Shown here piece after piece: positions 45,459-54,544 of a stretch of DNA of 64,000 nt; position 1 is the first letter of the stretch, and every line of letters starts with the position of its first letter. The DNA comes from CAIRTM01 sp963723235 (lineage in GTDB: Bacteria; Desulfobacterota; WTBG01; CAIYCZ01; CAIRTM01): contig CAVRPV010000016.1 in NCBI GenBank assembly GCA_963723235.1, positions 1 through 64,000 of the forward strand, written 5' to 3'. The position numbers and the translations under genes are program-made. The notes beneath the pieces were generated by a model. It ran no database searches, was not told where the DNA came from, and saw only the letters and a program-made list of their open reading frames with translations.

Positions 45459-47141
45459 AATGCCTTTTGATACCGCTGCCAGAGGGCCTGTTTGTCGATT
45501 CCATGATCGAGAACATCCCAGGGCAGGAACTCATCAAGGGTGCGCTGCCGGCAGGCAAACGCGGCCGGACTCAAACCCGTTCTCTCTGAAGGCCCGCGTC
45601 CAGTTCCCCTGCAGCGCATGCGCGCTCAGCAGGATCGTGGACAGGCGCCGGTCACCCCTGCTCAACAGCGCCTGCACCAAACTCATTCTGGGAGAATCAC
45701 AGCTCAAAACTATCTTTTTTTCTTTACGCAGAGCAGCCTGTATGCATGCCAGCTTGCGTTTAAGTCCCTCAACCGTATCAAAGGGATGCCATTGAAACGG
45801 CGTGAACGGTTTCGGCACAAAGGGACTGATGCTGAGTGTTATGCGGCGCAAGCGGTCCCTGCCCCCGCATGCTGTGCGGTATCGGGCCGCAATCTCAATT
45901 GCCAGGTCCGCGATGGCCTCGATATCCTCGTCGCGCTCGCCCGGCAGGCCGATCATGAAGTACAAACGGATTGAGGTCACGCCCTGGACTGCGAACATTT
46001 CCGCAGCACGCATAATGTCGCTGTGCGAAATTCCCTTGCCCAGAACATTGCGCAGACGCTGGGTTGCCGCCTCCGGCGCGATCGTAAACGTGGTGTGCCC
46101 GCAGGCGGCCAATAACTCGACCATATCAGGGGTCAGCGCGTCCGCACGCAGGGATGAAATGGAAACATGTCCGCCGCGCTCCACGATAGAGCGCATCAAA
46201 GGCAGAAGATCGGGGTGATCTGAAACCGCTGCACCCAGAAGCCCTATTTTTATCCCGCGCTGCAGAAAGGGCTCAACCTCGGCTGTCAGGCTCTCACGTG
46301 AGCGTATGCGGTAGGGCGGATACAGGCATCCTACAGCGCAAAAACGGCAGTTGCGCGCACAGCCGCGGCTTACCTCGACAAGCGCCATGTCGGCAAACTG
46401 CGTATGCGGCGTCAGGATACAGGAACTTCCGTGACAGGTGTTTAAATCGGCCGGGCGTCTGCCTGCAACCGGCAAAGCGGCCTGCGATGCGCCCTGCATG
46501 CCGAGCATGCGCGCGCCGTCAAACACCGGACTCACCCGCCCCGGTGCATACATACCGCCGATATGGTAAAAATCAGCGGGGTTCAGCCTGTGTGCGCGTC
46601 CCCGCTGCAGAGATGCAAGCGCCTGTTGCAGGAAATCCGGCAGCACAGCCTCCGCCTCTCCGATCACAAACAGGTCAAAAATTTCAGCCAGCGGCTCAGG
46701 ATTCATACTGACCGCCACCCCGCCCGCCATGAGCAGCGGAGCACCCGATGCGCGGCCGGATCGCAGGGCCGGTACACCGGCCAGCGCGAGCATGCGCACC
46801 ACATTCACATAGTCACTTTCAAACGACAGTGAAAAAGCGATGCAGTCAAAGCTGCCGGGCAATGCGCCGCTTTCAATGGAGCGCAGATCACCGGGCTGAG
46901 CAGAACCGCGCGCGGACGGATCCGGCAGAAAAAAACGCTCGCAGCGCACATCAGGTTGCAGGGCGAACAGCCGGTAGGTCAACTGAAAACCGAGATTAGA
47001 CATGCCGACATAGTATGTGTTCGGAAATGCAAGCCCTATGCTCAGACGCGCCTGTTTGCCGTTGGGAGCAATCAGGCACTGTTCATGATCCCGGTATAAA
47101 CCCGCTGAGGGATATTTTTGTTTGCGCGGAGATTTGGCCAT
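45446..47141 (-). CDS. Radical SAM protein, B12-binding-domain-like type (frameshifted near C-terminus)
   Basis: About 565 aa. The N-terminal part (LSIGLAFPNTYYVGMSNLGFQLTYRLF) resembles the cobalamin-binding-like domain of this class. The radical SAM cluster motif is SRGCARNCRFCAVGCLYPPYRIRS (Cx3Cx2C). Later parts include FTIAPEAATQRLRNVLGKGI and SIRLYFMIGLPGERDEDIEAI. One extra C near 45564 gives an early stop at 45534. Repaired, the protein continues with RTLDEFLPWDVLDHGIDKQALWQRYQKAL, the ending usual in the family, and stops at 45446 inside repeat copy E. The gene is often found fused or adjacent to a TIGR03936-type protein in other genomes, which is absent here. The specific reaction is unknown. 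Confidence 0.85.
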
Positions 47142-47252
47142 ATACCGTTTTAATCCTGTGCAGGGCGAATACTGAAACCACCTGCTACAATTACTCCATA
47201 GTTATATAGCACACATCAGCTGCCAGGGGGCTCTCATTCCCGCCCGCAAACA

Positions 47253-47284
47253 CAAAGCCCCCGAATTGACTTTCGGGGGCTTTG
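47253..47284. terminator. Strong bidirectional terminator after ftsZ
   Basis: CAAAGCCCCCGAA / TTCGGGGGCTTTG, a 13 bp perfect stem with a 6 nt loop, 30 bp after the ftsZ stop. It ends the dcw operon transcript. Confidence 0.9.
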
Positions 47285-47312
47285 TCAAAAGACATGCAGC
47301 GAACCTGTCCGG

Positions 47313-48509
47313 TTAAATCACCTGCTGCTGTCGGACGAATGTCGGGATATCATATTCACCGTCCTCGCCGAATTCACTGATAATGGTTCCGATTTTAATG
47401 ACTTTTGCATCCTTGCGGATTTTGGTGAGCTCGATATCCGGCAACTGCACTGCAGGCGCCGGACGGGTATTTGAAACCAGTTCCGGAACGGCTTTTTTGA
47501 CTGCATCCTGCATGGCAGCCGCAGCGGCTTCGACCTGCTGGTCGGCCTGCTCATGTGCAAAACCGGTAGCAATAACGGTGATCCGGAAATTGTCTCCCAT
47601 ACTCTCATCAATTGCCGCGCCGAAAATGATATTGGCGTCCTCATGCGCCTGTTCGCGAATGAAGCCGGTGGCCTTTTCCAGATCCTCAAAGCTCAACGAA
47701 CTGCTGCCCGTAACATTGATAAGCATACCCCGGGCACCCTTGATTGATATATCATCCAGCAGCGGATTTGAAATTGCCTTGCGTGCAGCCTCCGCGGCAC
47801 GGTCATTCCCGCTGTGAATGCCCATACCCATGAACGCCATACCCATATCCGACATAATGGTTTTAACATCCGCAAAATCAAGGTTGATCAGCCCCGGCAT
47901 GTTGATAAGATCGGAAATGGACTTGATGGCATGCAGCAGGACATCGTCAGCCAGCTTAAAGCCATCCTGCAGCGTTGTTTTTTTCTCGGCAATCTTGAAC
48001 AGTTTTTCATTCGGAATCACGATCAGGGAATCAACATGATCTCTGAGTTCACGCAGACCTTCCTCCGCGATGCGGGCCCGGTGTTTGCCCTCGAAGTTAA
48101 AGGGCTTGGTGACCACACCGACGGTCAATGCGCCCATTTCCTTCGCGGCCCTGGCAATCACCGGAGCGGCACCGGTTCCTGTGCCGCCGCCCATGCCGGC
48201 CGCCACAAATACCATGTCGGCATTTTCCAGCAGCTGCTGGATCTTATCAATATCCTCAAGAGCGGAATTGCGCCCGATCTCAGGGTTGGCACCCGCGCCC
48301 AGTCCCCGGGTGATGGCATCGCCAATTTGAATCTTGTGCTGTGACCGGTTGTTTTCAAGCGCCTGACGGTCGGTGTTGGCGACAATAAAATCAACACTGT
48401 CCAGCCCGGCCGCAATCATGGTGTTAACGGCATTGCAGCCTGCTCCGCCCACGCCGATTACCTTGATTGAAGCGCCATGCCTGTGTGGTTGCTCAAAGGT
48501 AAATGTCAT
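47313..48509 (-). CDS. ftsZ: Cell division protein FtsZ
   Basis: 398 aa tubulin-like GTPase that forms the division ring. The GTP-binding signature MGGGTGTGAAPVIARAAKE, IKVIGVGGAGCNAVNTMI and NLDFADVKTIM (T7 loop) are intact. A variable linker leads to the C-terminal conserved peptide EYDIPTFVRQQ that binds FtsA. An AAGGAGGAC ribosome site precedes the ATG at 48509. It is the last gene of the dcw cluster, 54 bp after ftsA. Confidence 0.97.
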   Translation of the reverse strand: MTFTFEQPHRHGASIKVIGVGGAGCNAVNTMIAAGLDSVDFIVANTDRQALENNRSQHKIQIGDAITRGLGAGANPEIGRNSALEDIDKIQQLLENADMVFVAAGMGGGTGTGAAPVIARAAKEMGALTVGVVTKPFNFEGKHRARIAEEGLRELRDHVDSLIVIPNEKLFKIAEKKTTLQDGFKLADDVLLHAIKSISDLINMPGLINLDFADVKTIMSDMGMAFMGMGIHSGNDRAAEAARKAISNPLLDDISIKGARGMLINVTGSSSLSFEDLEKATGFIREQAHEDANIIFGAAIDESMGDNFRITVIATGFAHEQADQQVEAAAAAMQDAVKKAVPELVSNTRPAPAVQLPDIELTKIRKDAKVIKIGTIISEFGEDGEYDIPTFVRQQQVI

Positions 48510-48563
48510 CGTCTGTCCTCCTTGAAAAAATTTATTTGTAATTTTTCTTTTCTGACCTCGTAT

Positions 48564-49790
48564 TTAAAAAGCTTCCGCGAACCAGTGTTTCATTCGCTCA
48601 CGCAGTTTCCAGGTATTTTTAGCGTTATGATTGACAGGCGGCATACTGACGACCGGCTGTGATGATGCTGTTTTCAAGAGGCCGACCGCAGTTGCAAACT
48701 GCGGACATTTGATATCGGTGATACCGCTGATATCGAACGGCAATCCGATTCTGACCGGCAGACCCAGGATCTTTTCGGCCATGTCACGCAGACCTTCGAG
48801 CTGGGCACTGCCGCCGGTCAGCACGACGCCGGCCGCAAGATGTTCAAGCATGCCGCTCTGGATGAGTTCGCGGCGTACAATCTGCAGTGTTTCCTCCACC
48901 CGCGCCCCGATAATGCGGGAAAGCGTGCCCGCGGAGATTGAGCGTGCATCATCACTGCCGATGCTTGCTACGGTAATGGAGTGCTCGGGATATTCGGACG
49001 GAAACACGGCGCAGCCAAAATCCTTCTTGATGATTTCAGCCTGCGAAATAGGGGTGCGCAGTCCGATTGCGATATCGGATGTTATCTGGTTGCCCCCGAT
49101 CGGAAGGGTACTGCAGTAACGCAGGCTTCCGCGGCAGAAAACGGCCAGGTCGGTCGTGCCGCCGCCCATGTCCAGGACCGCGCAGCCAAGCTCCTTTTCA
49201 TCTGCAGTCATAACCGCCTCGGCAGATGCCAGATGATGCGGCATCATGTCCGTGACCTTCAACCCGCTGCGATTCATGCACTTGACAATATTGCGGGCAG
49301 CTGAAACCGCTCCCGTAATAATGTATACGCGCGATTCGAGCCGCACACCCGCCATGCCGAGAGGATCGACGATATCATCCTGATCATCAACCCGATACTC
49401 CTGGGAAATAATCTGAATCACCTCCCGCTCGGTCGGAATGACTATCGACTTGGCGGCCTCCAGCACAGCGTGCACATCAATCTTGCGCACCTCACGCGTG
49501 CTCAACGGAATGGCCCCGCTGCTCTGGAACCCCTGAAGATGACTGCCGGCAATACCGATGCGCACGTTTTGCACATCGATGTCGGACATAATTTCAATAT
49601 CCTCAACCGCACGGCGAATGGCATCCACGGTACTGTCCATGTTAATGATCAGCCCCTTTTTCACGCCGTAAGAAGGATGCGAACTGAAACCGGTAACAAT
49701 GATCTCATCGTTTTCCTGCTCAGCGGCAAGCGCAGTAATTTTTGTGGTGCCGATGTCAATTGCTACAAATGGTTTGCTTCTTTTTGCCAT
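48564..49790 (-). CDS. ftsA: Cell division protein FtsA
   Basis: 408 aa actin-like ATPase that tethers FtsZ to the membrane. Phosphate 1 loop VAIDIGTTKITALAAE, phosphate 2 CAVLDMGGGTTDLAVFCRG and adenosine loop VVLTGGSAQLEGL are present. The inserted 1C domain lies between IIMDS-like and RVYIITGAVSAARN segments. The C-terminal amphipathic helix WKLRERMKHWFAEAF is the membrane-targeting sequence. It is followed by ftsZ on the same strand. Confidence 0.97.
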   Translation of the reverse strand: MAKRSKPFVAIDIGTTKITALAAEQENDEIIVTGFSSHPSYGVKKGLIINMDSTVDAIRRAVEDIEIMSDIDVQNVRIGIAGSHLQGFQSSGAIPLSTREVRKIDVHAVLEAAKSIVIPTEREVIQIISQEYRVDDQDDIVDPLGMAGVRLESRVYIITGAVSAARNIVKCMNRSGLKVTDMMPHHLASAEAVMTADEKELGCAVLDMGGGTTDLAVFCRGSLRYCSTLPIGGNQITSDIAIGLRTPISQAEIIKKDFGCAVFPSEYPEHSITVASIGSDDARSISAGTLSRIIGARVEETLQIVRRELIQSGMLEHLAAGVVLTGGSAQLEGLRDMAEKILGLPVRIGLPFDISGITDIKCPQFATAVGLLKTASSQPVVSMPPVNHNAKNTWKLRERMKHWFAEAF

Positions 49791-49833
49791 ATGCTGACTC
49801 TCTCCGTTGTTAAATAAACTTTAACAGCCTCCA

Positions 49834-50667
49834 TCAGGAGGGCACGTCTCTGCCGCCGGATCTTCCGGCATGTGCCTGGCGACTGCTGTTGTCCTGATCC
49901 AGTTTTACAAATGCGCGCTCTTGCGAATGCAGGTGAATAGAGCGGGCTGTCAAGCCCCGACTGTGAAGATCGGCAAGCATGCGGGGCAGCGCTGACAGTT
50001 TGGGCTCATAGTTATCAAAGCCGAGAGAAATTTCAGGTCCGCCCGGTTCCGTCTGCAGGGTATAGCCGAATTCGCGGCTGCAGGTTATGCGGACATTGTC
50101 ATCCAGCGGCAGTCCGTGGCTCTGCAGGCCCGCGATGATCTGCAGACCGGCACTGATCATCTGCGCGGCCGTATCGGGATCGTTTTTAAAGTCATCACGC
50201 CCCAGCCCGTACAAAACCGGCAGATCCCTGCGTTGCTCTAATGCTGTGGTGAAAACAATGCCGTTGGCATCAACCAGAAAAGCCTCATCAAGCGCAATGA
50301 CCGCCCGGGCTTCGCGCACTCTGACCCTGATTGAAACCGTGTTGGGATACTGCCTGCGGATAACGGCCTGTTCAATCCAGGGATTGCTTTCTATCCGGTT
50401 CCGGAGTGCGTGCAGGTTGGCAACCACGATATTGCCATTGCGGTATGGTTCGGCATGCGCAAGAACCTCTTCGGCAACAGCACCCTCGCATCCGGCGACA
50501 TAGATATGGGCAATACGCAACCCCGGGGCATCATAGACCATAAGGCCCGCAAACACGGCCCCGGCAAGCGCCAGCAGAACAATGGCAGCAACAGCTGCCG
50601 TACGCATAAGCCGCGCACATTGCACCTTTCTTTTCATACGCATCCTGTGAACACTTCGTTTTCTCAT
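49834..50667 (-). CDS. ftsQ: Cell division protein FtsQ
   Basis: 277 aa. A basic cytoplasmic N-terminus (MRKRSVHRMRMKRKVQ), a single helix at about residues 23-46, a POTRA domain (LRIAHIYVAGCEGAVAEEVLAHAEPYRNGNIV) and the FtsQ beta domain (NPWIEQAVIRRQYPNTVSIRVREARAV, then FVKLDQ) match the family. It couples early and late divisome proteins. The start overlaps the ddl stop (ATGA). The extended polar C-terminal tail after FVKLDQ is unremarkable. Confidence 0.93.
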   Translation of the reverse strand: MRKRSVHRMRMKRKVQCARLMRTAAVAAIVLLALAGAVFAGLMVYDAPGLRIAHIYVAGCEGAVAEEVLAHAEPYRNGNIVVANLHALRNRIESNPWIEQAVIRRQYPNTVSIRVRVREARAVIALDEAFLVDANGIVFTTALEQRRDLPVLYGLGRDDFKNDPDTAAQMISAGLQIIAGLQSHGLPLDDNVRITCSREFGYTLQTEPGGPEISLGFDNYEPKLSALPRMLADLHSRGLTARSIHLHSQERAFVKLDQDNSSRQAHAGRSGGRDVPS

Positions 50668-51641
50668 ATCGCCATCCTTTCCGAAGTTTTATGCAGTGCT
50701 GCGCCGTGCAAAATTCGCTCCACAAGTACATCAAATGACAGACCGGCCTGTCGTGCGGCCATGGGCAGCAGACTTGTTTCCGTCATGCCCGGTATCGTGT
50801 TGATCTCAAGCACAAAGGGCTGGCCTGCGGCATCCACGATAAAATCAATCCGGGCAGCCCCGGCACAACCCAGCACACGATACACGCTTACGGCCAGAGA
50901 CTGCAGGTGTTCATGCAGTCCTGCGCTCAGATCCGGACGCTCAATGTAGCGTGTTGCGCCCTTGCTGTTATACTTGGCGTCGTAATCATAAAAACCGGCA
51001 TCAGGACTGACTTCAATCGCGGGCAGCGCCAGTCCGTTCAACACGCCCACGGTGATTTCCCGGCCGGCAACGTACGCTTCAATCAGGATGTCGCCGCTGT
51101 CCTGGCTTGCGGCCTTACGCAGCGCTGCGACCGCTTCAGCCTGGTCGCGCACAATACTGATGCCGATGCTTGATCCTCCCTCGCAGGGCTTGACTACAAA
51201 AGGCGGCTGCATGCTGATACGGGCAGGCCCTGTGTCCGCAGCCAGATCCCGGCCCGGGAATACCTCAAAGGCAGGCGTCGGCAGTTCGTGAAATGCAAAT
51301 ATTTTTTTAGCGGCAGCCTTGTGCATTGCAACTGCACTGGCAAGCACTCCCGATCCGGTATAGGGAATGCCCAGCACTTCAAGCATACCCTGCACGGTTC
51401 CATCCTCACCCAAAGGTCCGTGCAGGGCGAGCACGGCAACCTCAATCCGGTTGCGTGCAAGCGCATCGGCAAGGCTGCGGTCAGCCTCAATGGCAGTGAC
51501 CGTGTAGCCCAGGCGCTGCAGGGCCGCAGCCATTGCCGCACCGCTGCGACGCGACACATCAGACTCAGAAGACTGGCCGCCCAGCAAAACGCCGATACGG
51601 CTTTTCTTGAAACAATCTCCGGTATGCTGCTGTTCAGCCAT
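50664..51641 (-). CDS. ddl: D-alanine--D-alanine ligase
   Basis: 325 aa from the ATG at 51641, chosen because AGGAG lies 7 bp upstream; the open frame extends 17 codons further. ATP-grasp ligase that makes D-Ala-D-Ala for the peptidoglycan stem. Landmarks: RIGVLLGGQSSESDVSRRSG, ALHGPLGEDGTVQGMLEVLGIPYTGSGVLAS, FVVKPCEGGSSIGISIV, and the Mg-binding end FVLEINTIPGMTETSLLP. It lies between murC and ftsQ; murB, which usually stands just before it, is missing. Confidence 0.95.
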   Translation of the reverse strand: MAEQQHTGDCFKKSRIGVLLGGQSSESDVSRRSGAAMAAALQRLGYTVTAIEADRSLADALARNRIEVAVLALHGPLGEDGTVQGMLEVLGIPYTGSGVLASAVAMHKAAAKKIFAFHELPTPAFEVFPGRDLAADTGPARISMQPPFVVKPCEGGSSIGISIVRDQAEAVAALRKAASQDSGDILIEAYVAGREITVGVLNGLALPAIEVSPDAGFYDYDAKYNSKGATRYIERPDLSAGLHEHLQSLAVSVYRVLGCAGAARIDFIVDAAGQPFVLEINTIPGMTETSLLPMAARQAGLSFDVLVERILHGAALHKTSERMAI

Positions 51642-51877
51642 GAAGCGCTCCTGTTCCCCTATACTCGGCTGCGTGCCCGGCATGCCGTGCATGCGCTGAG
51701 CAGGCTTTGCCTGGTACGCTCAGGCCGTACGGCCTGAAGCCCGATCGGATGATTCACCATGTGACTCGACACCGTGGTGATCAACCGGTTGCCGCGTTTG
51801 CCGTTGCCGTTTGTTTTTAGCGCATTGCCGTTCTGTGTATCGCTCATGTCTCAATTCTCCCTGTGCTTCTACCCCTG
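51642..51877 (-). other. Spacer where murB is normally found
   Basis: 236 bp between murC and ddl. A small open frame (51659-51847, 62 codons, GGGAG upstream) has a polar, Asn/Gly/Arg-rich product without relatives I recognise and overlaps the ddl ribosome site region. No MurB motif (such as the FAD-binding GxxxNxL or the catalytic RxSxFxxP-like segments) could be seen on either strand, so murB has moved elsewhere or is replaced. Confidence 0.55.
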
Positions 51878-53254
51878 TCAGGCTTGTTTCTGCAGGGCCT
51901 TCATAACCCGGGGGCCAACCGTGCATACATCACCGGCTCCCAGCGTCAAAAAAACATCCCCCTCTTGAACAGTTTCAAGCACCAGCTTTTCGGCCTGGCG
52001 CAGATCATGCGCGTGCAGCACATGTTTATGCCCGTATTCCCTAAGGCCTTCATAGAAACGCTCCGAGGTCACACCCGCAATGGGCTGCTCGCTCGCCGCG
52101 TAGATACCGGTCACAATCAATACATCCGCATCATAGAACGCGGTCATGAATTCATTAAAAAGATGCTGCGTGCGGCTGTAGCGATGCGGCTGAAACAGGA
52201 CCACAACCCGCTTTGCGTTCATTTGCCGGGCAGCTTTCAGGGTCATTTTAACCTCAGTCGGATGATGCGCATAATCGTCAATCAGGGTAATGCCGCGCCG
52301 CTGTCCCAGCATCTGAAAGCGTCGCTGAATGCCTTTGAACTCACGCAGAGCCTTCTTGATATTTTTAAAAGGAATCTCCAACTCCAGCCCCACGCCGATT
52401 GCTGCCAGGGCGTTGAGTACATTATGGCTGCCCGGAAGACGCATCGTGATTTGGCCCAGGCGCCTGTCGCGAAAATACACCGTAAACGTCGTGCTGAGCC
52501 CGTCAAAAGTAATCTCGCGTGCCTGCAGATCTGCCTGGCTTGCGCGCCCGTAGGTCATGATGCGTTTTTCCATATACGGGATCGTGCTTTGCAGATGCTC
52601 ATCATCCAGGCAGATCAGGCACATCCCGTAAAAGGGAACCTTGTTGAGAAACTGCAGAAAGCAGCTTTTAATCTGTTCAATGTCGCTGTAGTAATCAAGA
52701 TGCTCGCGGTCGATATTGGTGACGACCGCTATGGTGGGGGGCAGGGTCAGAAACGATCCATCGCTTTCATCAGCCTCGGCAACCAGAAAATCGCCCGCGC
52801 CCAGAAACGCATTGGTATTGGTTTTCATGAGCTTGCCGCCGATCACAACGGTCGGATCGAAATGACCGTACTCAAGAACCGCGGCTATCAGCGATGTCGT
52901 GGTGGTTTTTCCGTGCGCACCCGCGATGGCAATGCCGTACTTTAAGCGCATGAGCTCTCCGAGCATTTCCGCCCGCGGTATCACCGGAATATTTTTACCG
53001 TGCGCCTGCACGACCTCGGGATTATCGGACCGCACCGCAGAAGACACGACCACAACGTCGGCGTCTTTCAAATTCTTCTTTTCGTGCCCTGCGTACACGG
53101 TGGCACCGAGCGAGCTGAGCCGCTGCGTAATGTCGCTCGCCTTGACGTCGGAACCGCTCACGCGGTATCCGAGATTAAGCAGCAGTTCGGCTATGCCGCT
53201 CATGCCGATGCCGCCAATACCGACGAAATGAATATGCTGGTTCTTTTTATACAC
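51878..53254 (-). CDS. murC: UDP-N-acetylmuramate--L-alanine ligase
   Basis: 458 aa Mur ligase that adds L-Ala to UDP-MurNAc. The N-terminal Rossmann loop HFVGIGGIGMSGIAELLL, the ATP loop IAGAHGKTTTTSLIAAVLE, VAEADESDGSF, NIDREHLDYY and the C-terminal DDYAHHPTEV and LFQPHRYSRT are all present and mark MurC rather than other Mur ligases. A 213 bp spacer without a gene separates it from murG. Confidence 0.96.
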   Translation of the reverse strand: MYKKNQHIHFVGIGGIGMSGIAELLLNLGYRVSGSDVKASDITQRLSSLGATVYAGHEKKNLKDADVVVVSSAVRSDNPEVVQAHGKNIPVIPRAEMLGELMRLKYGIAIAGAHGKTTTTSLIAAVLEYGHFDPTVVIGGKLMKTNTNAFLGAGDFLVAEADESDGSFLTLPPTIAVVTNIDREHLDYYSDIEQIKSCFLQFLNKVPFYGMCLICLDDEHLQSTIPYMEKRIMTYGRASQADLQAREITFDGLSTTFTVYFRDRRLGQITMRLPGSHNVLNALAAIGVGLELEIPFKNIKKALREFKGIQRRFQMLGQRRGITLIDDYAHHPTEVKMTLKAARQMNAKRVVVLFQPHRYSRTQHLFNEFMTAFYDADVLIVTGIYAASEQPIAGVTSERFYEGLREYGHKHVLHAHDLRQAEKLVLETVQEGDVFLTLGAGDVCTVGPRVMKALQKQA

Positions 53255-53467
53255 GCCTCTACCGTACCTTTCCGGGCCTGCTGCCCTGCTATGTCTGCCG
53301 CCGGCCGTAATAAATCAGACCTGTCTTAATGCACAATCCCTCTGCCGCCAGAATGCATTTGACCATCCGGGGTCTCCTGCGGGCCTGATACCGGCATTTA
53401 AGCAGGAGATGCAAAAGCAGATGGTTGATGCCGTTGCGAATATTGAGTATCATGTGTTGGTTCCTGT

Positions 53468-54544
53468 CTATGCCGCTGCCAGACGGCAGCACTCGTCAAC
53501 GATGAGCTGCGCGGCCTGCGGCTGCGCAAGCAGCCGGGCCTGCTGCGACATGTGCCGCAGGCGCTCAGGTGAGCGAATCACATCAAGCACCTGCTGTGCA
53601 AGCACGGCACTGTTCAGCTCATGTGATTCCAGCAGCAGCGCGGCTCCCTGTTGAGCGAACATCAGCGCGTTTTTTTTCTGATGATCCCCTGCTGCAAACG
53701 GGTACGGAATCAGAATCGAAGCCCGGCCGCAGACTGCAAGCTCGGCAAGCGTGCCGGCCCCGGCACGCGCGATCACAAGATCGGACTCGATAAAACGCTC
53801 AAGCATATCGTCAAAAAACGGTGCGACCTCGGCCTGCAGGCCATGCTGTTGATAGGCGGCTGTCACGCGCTCGGCGTCCTGTACTCCGGTCTGATGAATA
53901 AAACGCATGCGCATGCCGCTGCTTTTAAAAACCGGCAGGGCTCCGATCATTGCGCTGTTTATCTCGCGGGCGCCCTGGCTGCCGCCAAGCACACAGACAG
54001 TGTGCACGCTGCTGTCACGATCCTTCTCCCGATCACCAGCGGGCAGAGTGCGCAGCGGCAATCCGGAATGAATCGTTTTGCGGGCCGGAAAACTGTGCAT
54101 GCTTTCCTCATAGGTAACAAAAATACGCTCAGCCCAGAAGCCCAGCAGCCGGTTGCTGAGCCCGGGCACGCTGTTCTGCTCATGCAGGGCCACAGGCAAA
54201 CCGAGCATATGTCCGGCAATAACGGCTGGAAATGAAATATAGCCGCCGAACCCGATGACAATATCCGCCCGGAACGCGCGCAGCAGCCTGCGGGCGCGCA
54301 TTATTGACGGCAGAATCGAAATGAGCGACTCGATTTTTTTCAAGGGCCCTTTCCCCGCAAATCCTTTGATATCAACTGTTTGCAATAGATAGCCCGCCCT
54401 GGGAAGCACCTGCGCTTCGATGCCGCGCGCACTTCCGATAAATTGAATTGCATGCGTGCGATCACGCCGTTGAAACTCCTGCGCTACGGCAATTGCCGGA
54501 AAAAGATGTCCGCCGGTTCCGCCACCGGTAATGGTTATATTCAT
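53468..54544 (-). CDS. murG: UDP-GlcNAc:lipid I N-acetylglucosaminyltransferase MurG
   Basis: 358 aa GT28 glycosyltransferase that converts lipid I to lipid II at the inner face of the membrane. N-terminal ITGGGTGGHLFPAIAVAQEF, GFGGYISFPAVIAGHMLGLPVALHEQNSVPG, VLGGSQGAREIN and the UDP-binding IARAGAGTLAELAVCGRASILIPYPFAAGDHQ are canonical. The start overlaps the ftsW stop by ATGA. Confidence 0.96.
   Translation of the reverse strand: MNITITGGGTGGHLFPAIAVAQEFQRRDRTHAIQFIGSARGIEAQVLPRAGYLLQTVDIKGFAGKGPLKKIESLISILPSIMRARRLLRAFRADIVIGFGGYISFPAVIAGHMLGLPVALHEQNSVPGLSNRLLGFWAERIFVTYEESMHSFPARKTIHSGLPLRTLPAGDREKDRDSSVHTVCVLGGSQGAREINSAMIGALPVFKSSGMRMRFIHQTGVQDAERVTAAYQQHGLQAEVAPFFDDMLERFIESDLVIARAGAGTLAELAVCGRASILIPYPFAAGDHQKKNALMFAQQGAALLLESHELNSAVLAQQVLDVIRSPERLRHMSQQARLLAQPQAAQLIVDECCRLAAA

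Noticed and set aside
51863..52945. 360-codon plus-strand frame opposite murC
   Set aside because: It is the antisense shadow of a fully conserved MurC gene, with no ribosome site and no recognisable product. Other long antisense frames over ftsZ, murE and the hydrolases were dismissed for the same reason.
53255..53467. Possible small gene between murC and murG
   Set aside because: Open frames here lack ribosome sites and resemble no known protein; treated as spacer.
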